NCBI GenBank assembly: GCA_029243025.1
Contig: JAQWSU010000039.1
Coordinates: 1 to 64,000 of the forward strand
Direction: 5' to 3'
Source: Pirellulaceae bacterium
GTDB taxonomy: Bacteria > Planctomycetota > Planctomycetia > Pirellulales > Pirellulaceae
Length of the DNA stretch: 64,000 nt
Positions 45,576 through 55,102 of the stretch are shown in pieces (position 1 is the first letter of the stretch; each line of letters opens with the position of its first letter). The notes below the pieces were generated by a model. It saw only the letters and a program-made list of their open reading frames with translations, had not been told where the DNA came from and ran no database searches. The translations under genes were made by a program, and so were the position numbers.

Positions 45576-47018
45576 GAACACTCGTTTTTAGTGAAAATGC
45601 AGTTGTTGGAAGGCTTGTGATCAACGAACGTTTGGCAGAGTTTAAGAAAGCCTTGCTGAATTGCAAGCTTCAATCACCAGACGACACGTTTACGACGAGT
45701 TTCCAAAACTTTGGCCCTTTGAATCTCGTTGCTGATGAGATTGATCTGCTTACCTGATGCGAAGGGCGGAAGCACGATCGATAGCAGACTTTTCAGCCCT
45801 GCTTGCCGAGCCGACTCTGTCGAAGTCTCGGATTCAGCTTCACTCACGGATCGGTGCCTCGTTTTTCGGAATGAGGGCAAAGCACGATCGACCCATCGTT
45901 AGGCAGGTTGCCACTCGAACGCGGGCATGGTTGATTCCATGCCTGATCGGCTGATTTCCGAATCGCCGTTGAATGAGATCTCGTTGTTTTTTTCTGGCAC
46001 GCACCTTCGGGTGGGAGCAATATGCATGCCGGATAGGAAAAATATGCATGCCGGATAGGAAAACGTCATCTCGACGTTGGCAGGAACCGAGGCTTTGATG
46101 GTCGATGAATTCACTTTGGAAGGTCGCTGTTTTACGCAGGAACGGTAGCTCTTCTACGCAGGAACGATTGTGTGCCGATCATTCGATACGGGTAAAAGGC
46201 AACATTTGAAATGTATTAAAATCTGCTTTCTCCAACGGGGATTCCTTTTCAAACAAATTCATCTTTTGTTTTCGATGGGGAATTCTTCTGGAAGATTACC
46301 GAATCGATCGCTGGGGGCCACTGATCTTAGAAGCTGAATTAGTTTCTCGAGTTTCCGATGTTTGACGTTTCTTTTGGGCCAGCGGACAATTTTCGCGTCC
46401 TCGTTCGCAGGCCATTGACAATCGCAGTAATCCGAAAACAATAGACGAGAGCGAAATCGAGACGAGTTCTTTTTCGATTTTTGCCAGCCAGCAAACTCAA
46501 GATAGCTAGCCTCTAAGGGTTTTCCACTGTTCCTTCGATCGTCGATGTGACCAGGGTTTCTAATTTTGTCCCGCTTGAGTGTTGCTTCAGCCATGCTGAT
46601 TGATCGTTATGCCGAAGTCGGCGTTAGCTTGTCAGATCGTGCACCATTTCTGCCGCTTTGGATAGGGCTCGGGGACTTATGGTTGGTTTCCGTGATTCAA
46701 TTCTTAGCGCGGACCAGGGAGGGGATTCCCTGTGGAATCTTCCATTCATTGGGAGTAAGGGGGGCGAGTCGCGAAGAGGTTCCTGCGGGGGGAATCTGCG
46801 TTTGTGCTGATAAATGCCGACGCGGTATTGCGCTGAGCAGGGGTGTTTATTGCACGATGGGCTTGGTCTTACCGGTCTTTGTAAACAACCAGCGAACTCG
46901 TTCGTCAGCCGGTTGGGTAGATGCAGTGCGCCATTGGGGAACTGCGAGACAGAGGCGATCGCATTGTGATATTGGATATTGGAGAGGATTCGGGTGCTTG
47001 AGCCGAGTGAATTGAATC
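45576..47018. other. Long intergenic region with repeats
   Basis: No convincing gene in 1.4 kb. Overlapping short frames occur on both strands; the longest minus-strand one (46259-46594) is basic and unrecognised, and a plus-strand one (46566-47015) has no family features. A 22-nt tandem duplication lies at 46020. This may be decayed DNA; the promoter of the following operon should be at its right end. Confidence 0.45.
46020..46063. repeat. 22-nt perfect tandem duplication
   Basis: Two adjacent identical copies of a 22-nt unit that starts ATATGCATGCCGG. Each unit contains the palindrome ATGCAT. About 70 nt further right a 12-nt string (TACGCAGGAACG) also occurs twice. The function is unknown; replication slippage is the simplest cause. 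Confidence 0.85.
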
Positions 47019-48374
47019 ATGAATGAATTAAAGCAACGGCGTGAACGTTCTGTTTTTTGTTTCAGTCAATTTGGGACATGTGTGCTTGGCTTGTGTTTGT
47101 GTTTAACTTTGAAGTTGGATGCCAGTTTGTTTGCCGAATCACCACTGTGGAGCAAATTTCAAAATGGTGGGCAGCATGAAGTTCGCAACCAAATGCCTAC
47201 CGAGTGGTCTCCCGATAGTAACATTGCCTGGACGGTAGACATTCCTGGCTACGGGCAATCATCGCCAATTGTTTCAGGTGATCAGGTAGTGGTGACATCT
47301 ACCAGTGGAGAAAAAAAAGACGAGTACCACGTGATTTCTTACGCCTTAAAAGGTGGTGGAAAAAACTGGCAAGTCGACGTCAAAAATCCATCTCCGTTTG
47401 CGAATACGCCGATGGTGAGTCGCGCCGCTCCTTCGGCAATTGCGATTCATAACAGCTTCATTGCTTTTTTTGAGGGAGGTCTGTTGGTGGGGATATCTGC
47501 CAACGGTGAAAAGCAATGGGAACGGGATTTGGTCAAGGATTATGGCTCAATTGAAGCTCGTCACGGACTGGCTGCTTCACTTGAATCAGATGGTACCCGC
47601 GTTTTTGTGTGGGTTGAAAGGAGTCAAGATCCCTACGTCCTAGCGATCGACCCGAAATCCGGTCAGACGCTTTGGAAGGCCGAGGGAGTGGGTTCAACGT
47701 CCTGGGGATCTCCCCGACTGGTTCCGGTTGATGATGGGGCTCACCTCGTCTGCAGTGCGATTGGGAAGATCGTGGGGATTGACCCATTGTCGGGCGAGCG
47801 ACTTTGGGAATTCGATGGGATTGCTAACAACAGTTCGAATACGCCCACGCCTGTGGGGCCAGGGGAATTTCTCATTGGCGCCTCAGAGGGGAGGGGCCAG
47901 AGTTCGGGTGGAAATGCTGCTGCAAGCAATGGTTTGATCCAACTTGTCCGACAGGATAACGGCGACTGGAAAGCATCTTTTAAATGGCAAGCGAAAAAAG
48001 CAACATCCAGTTTTGGCAGTCCGGTCGTAGCTGGAGGAACTGCTGCCATCGTTAACCGTGCTGGTGTGTTGTATCGACTTGACCTTGAAACCGGTGAGCA
48101 GATCTCGGTTGATCGGACCCAAGCTGGGGGAGTTTGGGCGACACCCATCGTGGTTAATGAACAGATTTATCTGTTCGGATACAAAGGGACAACCAGTGTG
48201 ATATCACTCAAGGATGGGAAGTCGATAGCAGAAAATCGCTGTTGGTCAGAGGCTACCGAAGAAGGCGAAACACCGCCGTTCGGCGGTGGTCGCGTTTTGT
48301 ATGCGGCTGCCGTGGCTGGAGGTCAATGGCTGATTCGAAGTGGTGACAAACTTTATGCCATCCGGAACCAGTGA
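47019..48374 (+). CDS. Secreted PQQ-like beta-propeller protein
   Basis: A 451-residue protein with a signal-anchor (TCVLGLCLCLTLKLDASLFA). The body repeats the beta-propeller pattern of PQQ/BamB-like proteins: NIAWTVDIPGYGQSSPIVSG, LLVGISANGEKQWERDL, VLAIDPKSGQTLWKAEG, IVGIDPLSGERLWEFDG and YRLDLETGEQISVD. No PQQ-binding dehydrogenase residues were identified, so it is probably a structural or ligand-binding propeller. It opens a five-gene plus-strand run (47.0-53.1 kb). Confidence 0.8.
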   Translation: MNELKQRRERSVFCFSQFGTCVLGLCLCLTLKLDASLFAESPLWSKFQNGGQHEVRNQMPTEWSPDSNIAWTVDIPGYGQSSPIVSGDQVVVTSTSGEKKDEYHVISYALKGGGKNWQVDVKNPSPFANTPMVSRAAPSAIAIHNSFIAFFEGGLLVGISANGEKQWERDLVKDYGSIEARHGLAASLESDGTRVFVWVERSQDPYVLAIDPKSGQTLWKAEGVGSTSWGSPRLVPVDDGAHLVCSAIGKIVGIDPLSGERLWEFDGIANNSSNTPTPVGPGEFLIGASEGRGQSSGGNAAASNGLIQLVRQDNGDWKASFKWQAKKATSSFGSPVVAGGTAAIVNRAGVLYRLDLETGEQISVDRTQAGGVWATPIVVNEQIYLFGYKGTTSVISLKDGKSIAENRCWSEATEEGETPPFGGGRVLYAAAVAGGQWLIRSGDKLYAIRNQ

Positions 48375-48460
48375 TGAATCGGATGCCTGCCAGGCAACTC
48401 CGTGAAAATACGATTGATCCACAATCCACATTGCAAAAAACGTCACAAGGAGAATCTTTG

Positions 48461-49192
48461 ATGAAACGGTATACGCAGACCAGTGTCTTGTTATTCAGTG
48501 TCTTGTTATTCAGTGTCCTGTTATTCAGTGTCCTGTTACTCGCCGCAGGCACGGCAAACGCTCATTTTCCCTGGTTGACCATTGAGGACGGTAAGGCAAC
48601 CTACTTCTTTGGTGAAGATCCGGCTGACCGTACTTACAAGTTGCCACCCACTATCGCGAAGGCAGAAATCACGATGCGATCGGGAGCTGAAAAATCGGCG
48701 GTTGAAACCAAGATGATCGAATCAGACAAGTTCATTGGCAAGCAGTCAGTCGCTGTGCTCCCGGGCAAAGTTGATTTGATAAGCCAAACCATTTTTGGTG
48801 TCTACAACGGTGCGAAATTGCAGTATTACACTCAACATCTTGGTGGTGTTATGCCCACCAGTTTCTCTGCTTGCAAGCCGATCAAGGGTATGGATCTCCA
48901 AGCACACGCGGTGAATACAGAAAGTGGCGTCGACATCTATGTGCTTTGGCAAGGAAAGCCGCTTGCAGATGCAGAAGTGACCCTTTTTTGTGATGAAGGC
49001 CATCAGGAAGGTGACGGAACCACCGGTAAGGATGGCAAAGTTTCATTCACGGATAAAGAGGTCGAAGAGGGGATTAATGGAATCATGGTAGGTCACACGC
49101 TGGCTGGCGATTCGGGGCGCGTCGGTGACCAAGAATACGACTCGGCCATGCATTACCTCACTGCCACGTTTGCCGATCCCGAGGATAAGTGA
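48461..49192 (+). CDS. DUF4198-like periplasmic protein
   Basis: A 243-residue protein from ATG 48461, with a strong AAGGAGA site. The signal peptide h-region is built from four near-identical SVLLF pentapeptides encoded by 15-nt tandem repeats. After cleavage at ANA comes HFPWLTIEDGKATYFFGEDP, which resembles the DUF4198/NikK-like periplasmic metal-handling family (mature N-terminal His). A C-terminal carboxypeptidase-like beta-sandwich (GKPLADAEVTLFCDEGHQEG, TTGKDGKVSF) follows. A role in metal (Ni/Co/Fe) uptake is an inference from family and neighbours (DUF2271, PepSY). Confidence 0.75.
   Translation: MKRYTQTSVLLFSVLLFSVLLFSVLLLAAGTANAHFPWLTIEDGKATYFFGEDPADRTYKLPPTIAKAEITMRSGAEKSAVETKMIESDKFIGKQSVAVLPGKVDLISQTIFGVYNGAKLQYYTQHLGGVMPTSFSACKPIKGMDLQAHAVNTESGVDIYVLWQGKPLADAEVTLFCDEGHQEGDGTTGKDGKVSFTDKEVEEGINGIMVGHTLAGDSGRVGDQEYDSAMHYLTATFADPEDK
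48482..48541 (+). repeat. Four 15-nt repeats inside a signal peptide
   Basis: Four in-frame units of the 15-mer AGTGTCTTGTTATTC, differing at one or two bases, each encoding SVLLF/SVLLL. Gain or loss of one unit would change the hydrophobic core by five residues without a frameshift, so export strength could vary between cells. Confidence 0.95.
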
Positions 49193-49267
49193 ATTTCCGC
49201 AACCGTTGTTCACTGAAAGAAGTGTAACTGATTCACGCTCTTTAAAGGCTCAAAGGATTTTACCGCG

Positions 49268-51634
49268 ATGAAGTTCCGATTATTGATGCTATTCGCGGCA
49301 GCCAATACGGTTCTGAGCCCCACGATGACGTGGAGCCAGGATCCGATCACGCCGCCGCTGACCGTTTCCACGTCGAAGATCCACAAGCCGCTTCCGGAAT
49401 CATTAACCTCCTTCGGAGCGGCGGTTGTCGATGATTACTTGTATGTCTTCAGCGGTCACAGTGGCGAGGCACATGGATTTGGCAAAGATTTGCTAGTTAA
49501 TCACTTTCGCAAGACTCGCTTTGATGATCCTCAGGCGGAGTGGGAAGAGTTGGCAATGCACGACTCTGCTCAGAGTACGGCTCTCGTCAGTGATGGCGTA
49601 TCCCTCTATCGAATTGGCGGACTCTCCTTTTTGAATGGGGAGAAAGAAAACGAAGTCCTGTTTAATTCCACTGCCTACTTCACGCGATACGATTTGGATA
49701 ATGACAACTGGACTGAATTACCGCCGCTGCCTGTCCCACGTTCATCGCACGACGCCGCGGTTGTCGGTCGAACGGTCTACGTTGTTGGTGGTTGGAATCT
49801 TCAAGGTGAGGGTTCTCGAGATGCACCGTGGCATGACAAAATGCACGGCTTTGATCTGGATGATCCTGATGCTGGTTGGCAAACGTTGGATGGACCTGGT
49901 TACGATTTGCGAGCCCTGTCCGCGGCCTCGCACCAGGGAAAACTGTACGTTGCGGGTGGAATTAGTCCTACTGGATTCTTAAGAAAAACATTCATCTACG
50001 ATCCTGCTCAAGGGGAATGGACTCAAGGGCCAGACTTGTTCAATGATAGCGCAATGACTGGATTCGCCACCAGTATGTTTGCCGCGGGCGATTATCTTTA
50101 CTGCACAGGTGCTTCGGGCGTTGTCTATCGATTGGCCGATGACGGTGGAGCTTGGGAGGTAGCGGACCGACTGCTATTTCCACGGATGTTTCTCCGTTTG
50201 CTTCCGGTGGGTACGGAACGGCTCATCGCAGTTGGCGGCACGGGTGGCGTGATCGGCCGTACCGCTGCGATCGAATCGCTAAGTGTCGATCCGAAATCGA
50301 AAGTCGGTCCGAAATTAGTTTCCTGGTCATTACCCTATGAGGGGGATGCCAAACATAGCCAGACTTTGATCATGGACGGCACAAAGCTTTATGCTTTTGG
50401 TGGTAACAAGAGTTGGGAGCCTCATGACTTCAGCCGGGAGGCTTTTGTCAAACAGGCATTTGTATTCGATGTCCCAAATCAGAGGGTGGAGCAGTTACCG
50501 GATATGCCGATGCCGGTGCAAAGTGGTGCTGGCGCCATTAATCGCCACAATAGCGAGCATCAAACCTTGGTTGTGGCCGGTGGTATGAATCATGCATCCT
50601 CCCAATTTTCGGCTCTACGAACTATTCTCGAGTTCGATCCGAACCTCAAGCAATGGTCTCAATCGGAAATCTCTCTGCCTGCACCTCGTTCAATGGCAGC
50701 GGCGGTCAATTTTGACGATGCGATCTGGATTTTCGGAGGTAGTGATGCGGGTTCGGGACACCGTCTGTGTGAAACCATCTTGCATTGGTGGGGAGATCAG
50801 ACTGCAGTTGCGCCCTTGCCCGACGTCAAGCTGCCGCACGATCGACGTTCCTATGGCGGAGCAAGGATCGGTGATGAATTCTTTCTGATTGGCGGCCTCG
50901 GCGAAAAGATGAGCATCGAAACCAGTGTCGATGTTTTTGATATGAAAAATCGAACTTGGCGGGAAGCCAGTTCACCTCTCGTATCGCGGTTGTTTCCTAG
51001 TGTTGCGGTTGATGGAAAAAGAATTTATCTGTTTGGCGGATTCAGTAACTCAGGCGGGATTTTTTCGGAATGTTCATCGCTCGAAGTGTATGACAGTGAG
51101 ACGAACGTTTGGAGTACCGTGGCTGAATCAATTGATGGAGTCGATGCTTCGATGAGGCTGTTTAACATTGCTGGACGACTGCTTTTTTTTGGCGTCGATC
51201 GTGAGAATGATCATCAAGTCAAATTTGTATTGTTTGATCCTGATCCCACAGTGATGCCTGAGGCAGTGGCAGCGATGAATTTTATGAGTCGAAGTCGCGG
51301 TGGGGATACCGAGCGAAATGCAAAGGCGCTCTTGCGCCGTGATACAGACAAGGATGGATTTCTTAGTCAGGAGGAACTCGGAAAACGTATGGCGACATTC
51401 TTTGTTGACGCCGATGTCAATGCGGATGAACGAGTGAGCTTCCAGGAATTAAAAACAAAGCTCGAGGCGGATGAAAAGGCTGCTGCCGCAGACCAGCGCG
51501 ATGCGGAATCGAAAGAGCAGCAAGAGGATGTTGAGCCTGCAGCATCGAACTCCGATCGCACACCAGATTCAAATCACAAGGATAAACCGACGAAAGTGGA
51601 TTCCAATCCCAAGGATGACAAGGGGACAGCCTAG
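49268..51634 (+). CDS. Secreted kelch-repeat protein with EF-hands
   Basis: A 788-residue protein with a signal peptide (MLFAAANTVLSPTMTWSQ). Two six-to-seven-bladed kelch propellers are suggested by repeats such as VVGRTVYVVGGWNLQGEG, GKLYVAGGISPTG, TERLIAVGGTGGV, DAIWIFGGSDAGSG, GDEFFLIGGLGEK and GKRIYLFGGFSNSG. Residues 680-730 hold two EF-hand-like loops, DTDKDGFLSQEEL and DADVNADERVSFQEL, then a Lys/Asp/Glu-rich disordered tail. It likely binds carbohydrate or protein ligands at the cell surface in a Ca-dependent way. It is the middle gene of the operon. Confidence 0.85.
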   Translation: MKFRLLMLFAAANTVLSPTMTWSQDPITPPLTVSTSKIHKPLPESLTSFGAAVVDDYLYVFSGHSGEAHGFGKDLLVNHFRKTRFDDPQAEWEELAMHDSAQSTALVSDGVSLYRIGGLSFLNGEKENEVLFNSTAYFTRYDLDNDNWTELPPLPVPRSSHDAAVVGRTVYVVGGWNLQGEGSRDAPWHDKMHGFDLDDPDAGWQTLDGPGYDLRALSAASHQGKLYVAGGISPTGFLRKTFIYDPAQGEWTQGPDLFNDSAMTGFATSMFAAGDYLYCTGASGVVYRLADDGGAWEVADRLLFPRMFLRLLPVGTERLIAVGGTGGVIGRTAAIESLSVDPKSKVGPKLVSWSLPYEGDAKHSQTLIMDGTKLYAFGGNKSWEPHDFSREAFVKQAFVFDVPNQRVEQLPDMPMPVQSGAGAINRHNSEHQTLVVAGGMNHASSQFSALRTILEFDPNLKQWSQSEISLPAPRSMAAAVNFDDAIWIFGGSDAGSGHRLCETILHWWGDQTAVAPLPDVKLPHDRRSYGGARIGDEFFLIGGLGEKMSIETSVDVFDMKNRTWREASSPLVSRLFPSVAVDGKRIYLFGGFSNSGGIFSECSSLEVYDSETNVWSTVAESIDGVDASMRLFNIAGRLLFFGVDRENDHQVKFVLFDPDPTVMPEAVAAMNFMSRSRGGDTERNAKALLRRDTDKDGFLSQEELGKRMATFFVDADVNADERVSFQELKTKLEADEKAAAADQRDAESKEQQEDVEPAASNSDRTPDSNHKDKPTKVDSNPKDDKGTA

Positions 51635-51829
51635 CCGAGCAAAGCTAATTGCACGCCTCGAATCGTCAGCCAGGATTGACAAGAGTTAAGCGTGTTGATG
51701 CGTCTGATCGCCTGATCAAAAATTTAGCCTGGTCGGGAATTCGTTGCTTCTTCTTACAACGCGTTCAAAGCTTGACGGATTCCCAATCTCATTCAAATTC
51801 AGAAAAAAACGACGCAAGGATAAACTTCG

Positions 51830-52429
51830 ATGAAATGGTACCTGCTGATCAGCGTCCTGCTTTTCACTGTCGCTATCGCCATTGCTCCGGTAGATCGCCA
51901 AGCGAGCGATCTACGCGCAGAGGATGCGTCGGCGGGTACTGCCAAATCAGGAGTGACCGACGAGGGGTTACACGTTTGGTTTTCACTCGAACGTCCCAAG
52001 GGTCGCCGTTACCGCCGGCCTTATTTGGCTGTCTGGCTGGAAGACGAAGACGGTTTTCCCGTAAAAACAGGTGTGCTGTGGCTGCAAACCGATCAGCCAG
52101 GTCCTCGATGGCATCGAGACCTGACCCGCTGGTACAGGAATGATCGGATGCGGAAATTGGTCGAAAAAAACGATTTGATCGATGGTGTCTCGGGAGCAAC
52201 TCGTGGGCCGGGCAATTACCAGGCTCACTTCGACGGTACGGATAATACCGGAAAACAACTTCCGAATGGAGAGTACACTCTGTGCTTGGAAGCTGCCCGT
52301 GAGCATGGAACTTATAAAATTATCCGCGAAAAGATTCGGTGGGGTGGTGAGCAAATTGCAAAAAAAGATCTCAACGGGAATATTGAGATCCCAAGAGCGT
52401 CCTATCAGTTCGTCCCCTTGCAGCAATAG
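51830..52429 (+). CDS. DUF2271 periplasmic protein
   Basis: A 199-residue protein with a signal peptide (YLLISVLLFTVAIAIAP). The domain LHVWFSLERPKGRRYRRPYL with AVWLEDEDG and WHRDLTRWYR is characteristic of DUF2271. This family often neighbours PepSY and flavin-transferase (ApbE) genes in iron-reductase or haem-related loci. It immediately precedes the PepSY gene (18 nt). A role in periplasmic redox/iron handling is inferred from context. Confidence 0.85.
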   Translation: MKWYLLISVLLFTVAIAIAPVDRQASDLRAEDASAGTAKSGVTDEGLHVWFSLERPKGRRYRRPYLAVWLEDEDGFPVKTGVLWLQTDQPGPRWHRDLTRWYRNDRMRKLVEKNDLIDGVSGATRGPGNYQAHFDGTDNTGKQLPNGEYTLCLEAAREHGTYKIIREKIRWGGEQIAKKDLNGNIEIPRASYQFVPLQQ

Positions 52430-52447
52430 GCTTTCTTGTTCGCCACC

Positions 52448-53068
52448 ATGAGCTCCAGTAAGTTCTATCCCAGCTTTCGAAAAGAGTGGTACAGGAAAAG
52501 TGCTGCTGCCTTTCGTTGGTTGCACATTTATCTCTCGATGCTCGGTTTCGGGGCCATCATGTTCTTTGCCGTGACTGGTATCACGCTTAACCATCCCACA
52601 TGGCTTGGTGGAAGCGAACAGTATGTCGAAGATATCTCTGGGGAAATTCCTGTTGAGTGGTTGCGGAAGAACCCAACGGAGTTAGAAATTGCAGAGACGC
52701 TTCGCGAGCGTCACCGGTTGCGAGGCCGAGTAAAAGAATTCGAGAGCGACGAGTACGAATTTATGCTCGTCTACAAGACCCCCGGATATGCGGCTGACGT
52801 TTTTATTGACCGTGAAACTGGGAATTACAGCGTGACTGTGACTTCCACCAATCTCGTTGCGGTGATGAATGATCTGCACAAAGGGCGCGACAGTGGCGCC
52901 GTCTGGAATATCTTGGTGATTGACGGTTCAGCGATACTGATGCTATTGTTTTCACTCTCTGGATTCGGGCTTTTGTTCTATATCAAACGGCGCCGAATGA
53001 CCGGGTTGACGACTGCTGTCGTTGGGACACTTCTAATGTTCGGAATTTGGATTTGGTGGATTCCTTGA
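52448..53068 (+). CDS. PepSY-associated membrane protein
   Basis: A 206-residue protein from ATG 52448 (MSSSKFYPSF). An N-terminal transmembrane helix (HIYLSMLGFGAIMFFAVTGI) is followed by LNHPTWLGG, a periplasmic PepSY-like domain (VKEFESDEYEFMLVYKTPG, AADVFIDRETGNYSV, MNDLHKGRDSG), and two C-terminal helices (IDGSAILMLLFSLSGFGLLF and VGTLLMFGIWIWWI). The His residues in LHIYL and LNH and LHKGR fit haem-b ligation as in PepSY ferric-reductase-like proteins. With DUF2271 it likely forms a transmembrane electron-transfer unit. Confidence 0.85.
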   Translation: MSSSKFYPSFRKEWYRKSAAAFRWLHIYLSMLGFGAIMFFAVTGITLNHPTWLGGSEQYVEDISGEIPVEWLRKNPTELEIAETLRERHRLRGRVKEFESDEYEFMLVYKTPGYAADVFIDRETGNYSVTVTSTNLVAVMNDLHKGRDSGAVWNILVIDGSAILMLLFSLSGFGLLFYIKRRRMTGLTTAVVGTLLMFGIWIWWIP

Positions 53069-53459
53069 ACAGCCTCTCTGACTTCGAGTCAACGGAAATG
53101 ATCGGTTTGTAATGGCGGATTCGCACGCTCCCGCCTGTTTCTAATCGACACGATCGTCGGCAATGCTGCGTGCATGACCGAAAGCATTTCAACGAAACGG
53201 AGCGATGCCATTGGGCACGGTAATGCCAACGAAGACGGAGTTTTTGATTGTAATGATTTGGCGCGACGCTTTTAGGCGAGTGAGTGCAGGAATGCGGCAG
53301 TTGGCGGTGACTTTGTAGTGAAGCGACTGCCCTTGGGCTGATCGCCACCTGGTCTGCAGGATTTCATGGTGGGTAGAACTTTCACTGTCGCGTCTATTGA
53401 AAAGGTAGACTTTCTGGTAACGGTTATTTTCTGAAGCAGTTTTTAGGTCGATTCTGAGG
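53069..53459. other. Intergenic with dockerin-like remnant
   Basis: No intact gene. A broken dockerin-like piece lies at 53160-53275 (listed separately). The rest was not recognised. Confidence 0.45.
53160..53275 (+). pseudogene. Dockerin-like remnant
   Basis: The plus-strand frame reads GHGNANEDGVFDCNDLARRF before TAG at 53273. This resembles GDxNxDGxFDSxDLVxxF, the dockerin repeat that ends planctomycete proteins (compare LGDTNLDGVFDSSDLVLIWQ in the giant gene at 8454). No upstream gene is intact, so it appears to be the last trace of a secreted protein. Only about 20 residues support it. Confidence 0.3.
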
Positions 53460-55025
53460 TTGGCACACGTGGAATTCAGATATCTCGAATCGGATGAGAT
53501 TCCGAAATTGAGTTGGTGTGGCTGCCTTGAAAAAGGTAATGACGAAGTTTTCGTTGTTCATGGTAACGGAGTTGAGACGACCGACCGCTGTTTTCATGAG
53601 GGCGTCTGGTCCGGACAATTTGCAGACCATGCGATTGACCAAGCCATCATGATGTCTGGATCGGGGGCTCGCGTTTTCAAAGACGACGTCCTCTTCGTTA
53701 CCCCTTCTCATCTCGGTGAAAAAATCTACACGGCTCAACGTGGATCGTTGTTTTATGCCGCGAATTCACTTACGTGTCTCTTTGCCGCTTTGGGAGAGAA
53801 GCCATCGATTGACGAACCAGACTATCATTTTCGGGTTTTGGAGTCATATCGACGTGGAAACAGTGTTGAATGTATTGACCTAAAGACGGATTCCGGAAAT
53901 TCAATTCAAATACGGAATACAGCGAATTTTTATGTCGGGCGTGATTTGCAAATTCGCGTAACGCCAAAACCGGTTTCTCCATTTCCAAAGAATTTCGACA
54001 TTTACATCGAGTCGCTCCGTGAGGTATCTGCGAGGTTGATCGCAAACGCGACGGACGTACAACGCAAGCAGTCTTTCATTCCACTCACCACGGTCAGCGT
54101 AGGATATGATTCCACGGCCGTAGCAGCCCTCGCTGTTTCATTGGGTTATTCCGATGCGTTGTGCATCCAATCAACGTTGGAAGACGGTCGGTCGGTTGCC
54201 GAACGGCTTGGTATGAATGTGATGACCATCGACAGAGAAGCATTCATGCGGAAGAAGTGCAATTCTTCAGAATTCTATGTTCTTGGGCTGGGGCACGCTT
54301 CGGTGTTTTCGGAAGTTGAGTCGGAATTGCCAGGGCGACTGCTGCTTACCGGATATTACGGTGATTCCATATGGTCTTTAAATCGCGAGATCTTCGAAGG
54401 GGCGGAGATATCCAGCATGCCCACTCCTGAGGGGATATCGCACGCTGAATTTCGGTTGCGTGTCGGATATTGCACGATGGCGCTTGCATCGTTCGGTGCG
54501 GAGCATGGCGTTCAAATACAAGCTGTTTCTCGATCCAGAGAAATGCGGGCGTGGCAAACACGTCCCCGGAGTTACAGTCGGCCCATTCCGCGGCGAATGG
54601 TCGAAGCTCAAGGAGTCCCTCGGGGATTTTTCGGCCAGGTGAAGAAAGCCACGGGGCATGTCTTTATTTGGGACTCAATGTCCCCGAGTTTAAAACGGGA
54701 ATTTAGGAATTTCTTGGCTCAGATCCCCGAAACGTTATTGGAAGATCGGCGTTCTCTGGCTGCAAGAGCAGGGGGATTCGGAATCAAGCTGGCTTATTTC
54801 GTTTTGTCGAAGGTGCCAAGACGATTTGTGCAATTTCATCGATCAATCCAGCGATGGCGCTATGTGGCAAGGACGCATTGGCTTTGGGCTTCGAAGGAGC
54901 TCTACGCCTACCATTGGGCAATTGAAAAAAATATACCCCGATACAATGCCGTGCGCAAAAAGCTTGATGACCTTCTGGGCAAGCCATGCAAGCAAACGCC
55001 TTTCCACAAGGAAGCGAGGGATTGA
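53460..55025 (+). CDS. Asparagine synthase-like PP-loop protein
   Basis: A 521-residue protein; starts are TTG 53460 or GTG 53469. Residues about 205-225 hold LTTVSVGYDSTAVAALAVSL, a PP-loop variant (SVGYDS in place of SGGxDS) as in asparagine synthetase-related amidotransferases. The N-terminal half (FYAANSLTCLFAALGEKP) resembles the glutaminase-like half of AsnB but lacks a clear N-terminal catalytic Cys, so a free-ammonia or amine donor is likely. The C-terminal third is basic and aromatic and may bind a membrane or glycan. Related proteins occur in exopolysaccharide or peptide-cyclisation loci. Here it is a lone gene and the substrate is unknown. Confidence 0.65.
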   Translation: MAHVEFRYLESDEIPKLSWCGCLEKGNDEVFVVHGNGVETTDRCFHEGVWSGQFADHAIDQAIMMSGSGARVFKDDVLFVTPSHLGEKIYTAQRGSLFYAANSLTCLFAALGEKPSIDEPDYHFRVLESYRRGNSVECIDLKTDSGNSIQIRNTANFYVGRDLQIRVTPKPVSPFPKNFDIYIESLREVSARLIANATDVQRKQSFIPLTTVSVGYDSTAVAALAVSLGYSDALCIQSTLEDGRSVAERLGMNVMTIDREAFMRKKCNSSEFYVLGLGHASVFSEVESELPGRLLLTGYYGDSIWSLNREIFEGAEISSMPTPEGISHAEFRLRVGYCTMALASFGAEHGVQIQAVSRSREMRAWQTRPRSYSRPIPRRMVEAQGVPRGFFGQVKKATGHVFIWDSMSPSLKREFRNFLAQIPETLLEDRRSLAARAGGFGIKLAYFVLSKVPRRFVQFHRSIQRWRYVARTHWLWASKELYAYHWAIEKNIPRYNAVRKKLDDLLGKPCKQTPFHKEARD

Positions 55026-55102
55026 GTTCCAAGAACGCTCTGACTTGATCGAGTTCTTTTGAGTTAGCGATTGCTGGGACTTTCCAGCTTGGTGGAATGC
55101 GA

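Noticed and set aside
46259-46594. 111-codon minus-strand frame
   Set aside because: Overlaps another frame on the plus strand; no motif or ribosome site supports it, though a lineage-specific gene cannot be excluded.
46566-47015. 149-codon plus-strand frame before the propeller gene
   Set aside because: Cys/Arg/Gly-rich, without signal peptide or domain; looks like a chance frame.
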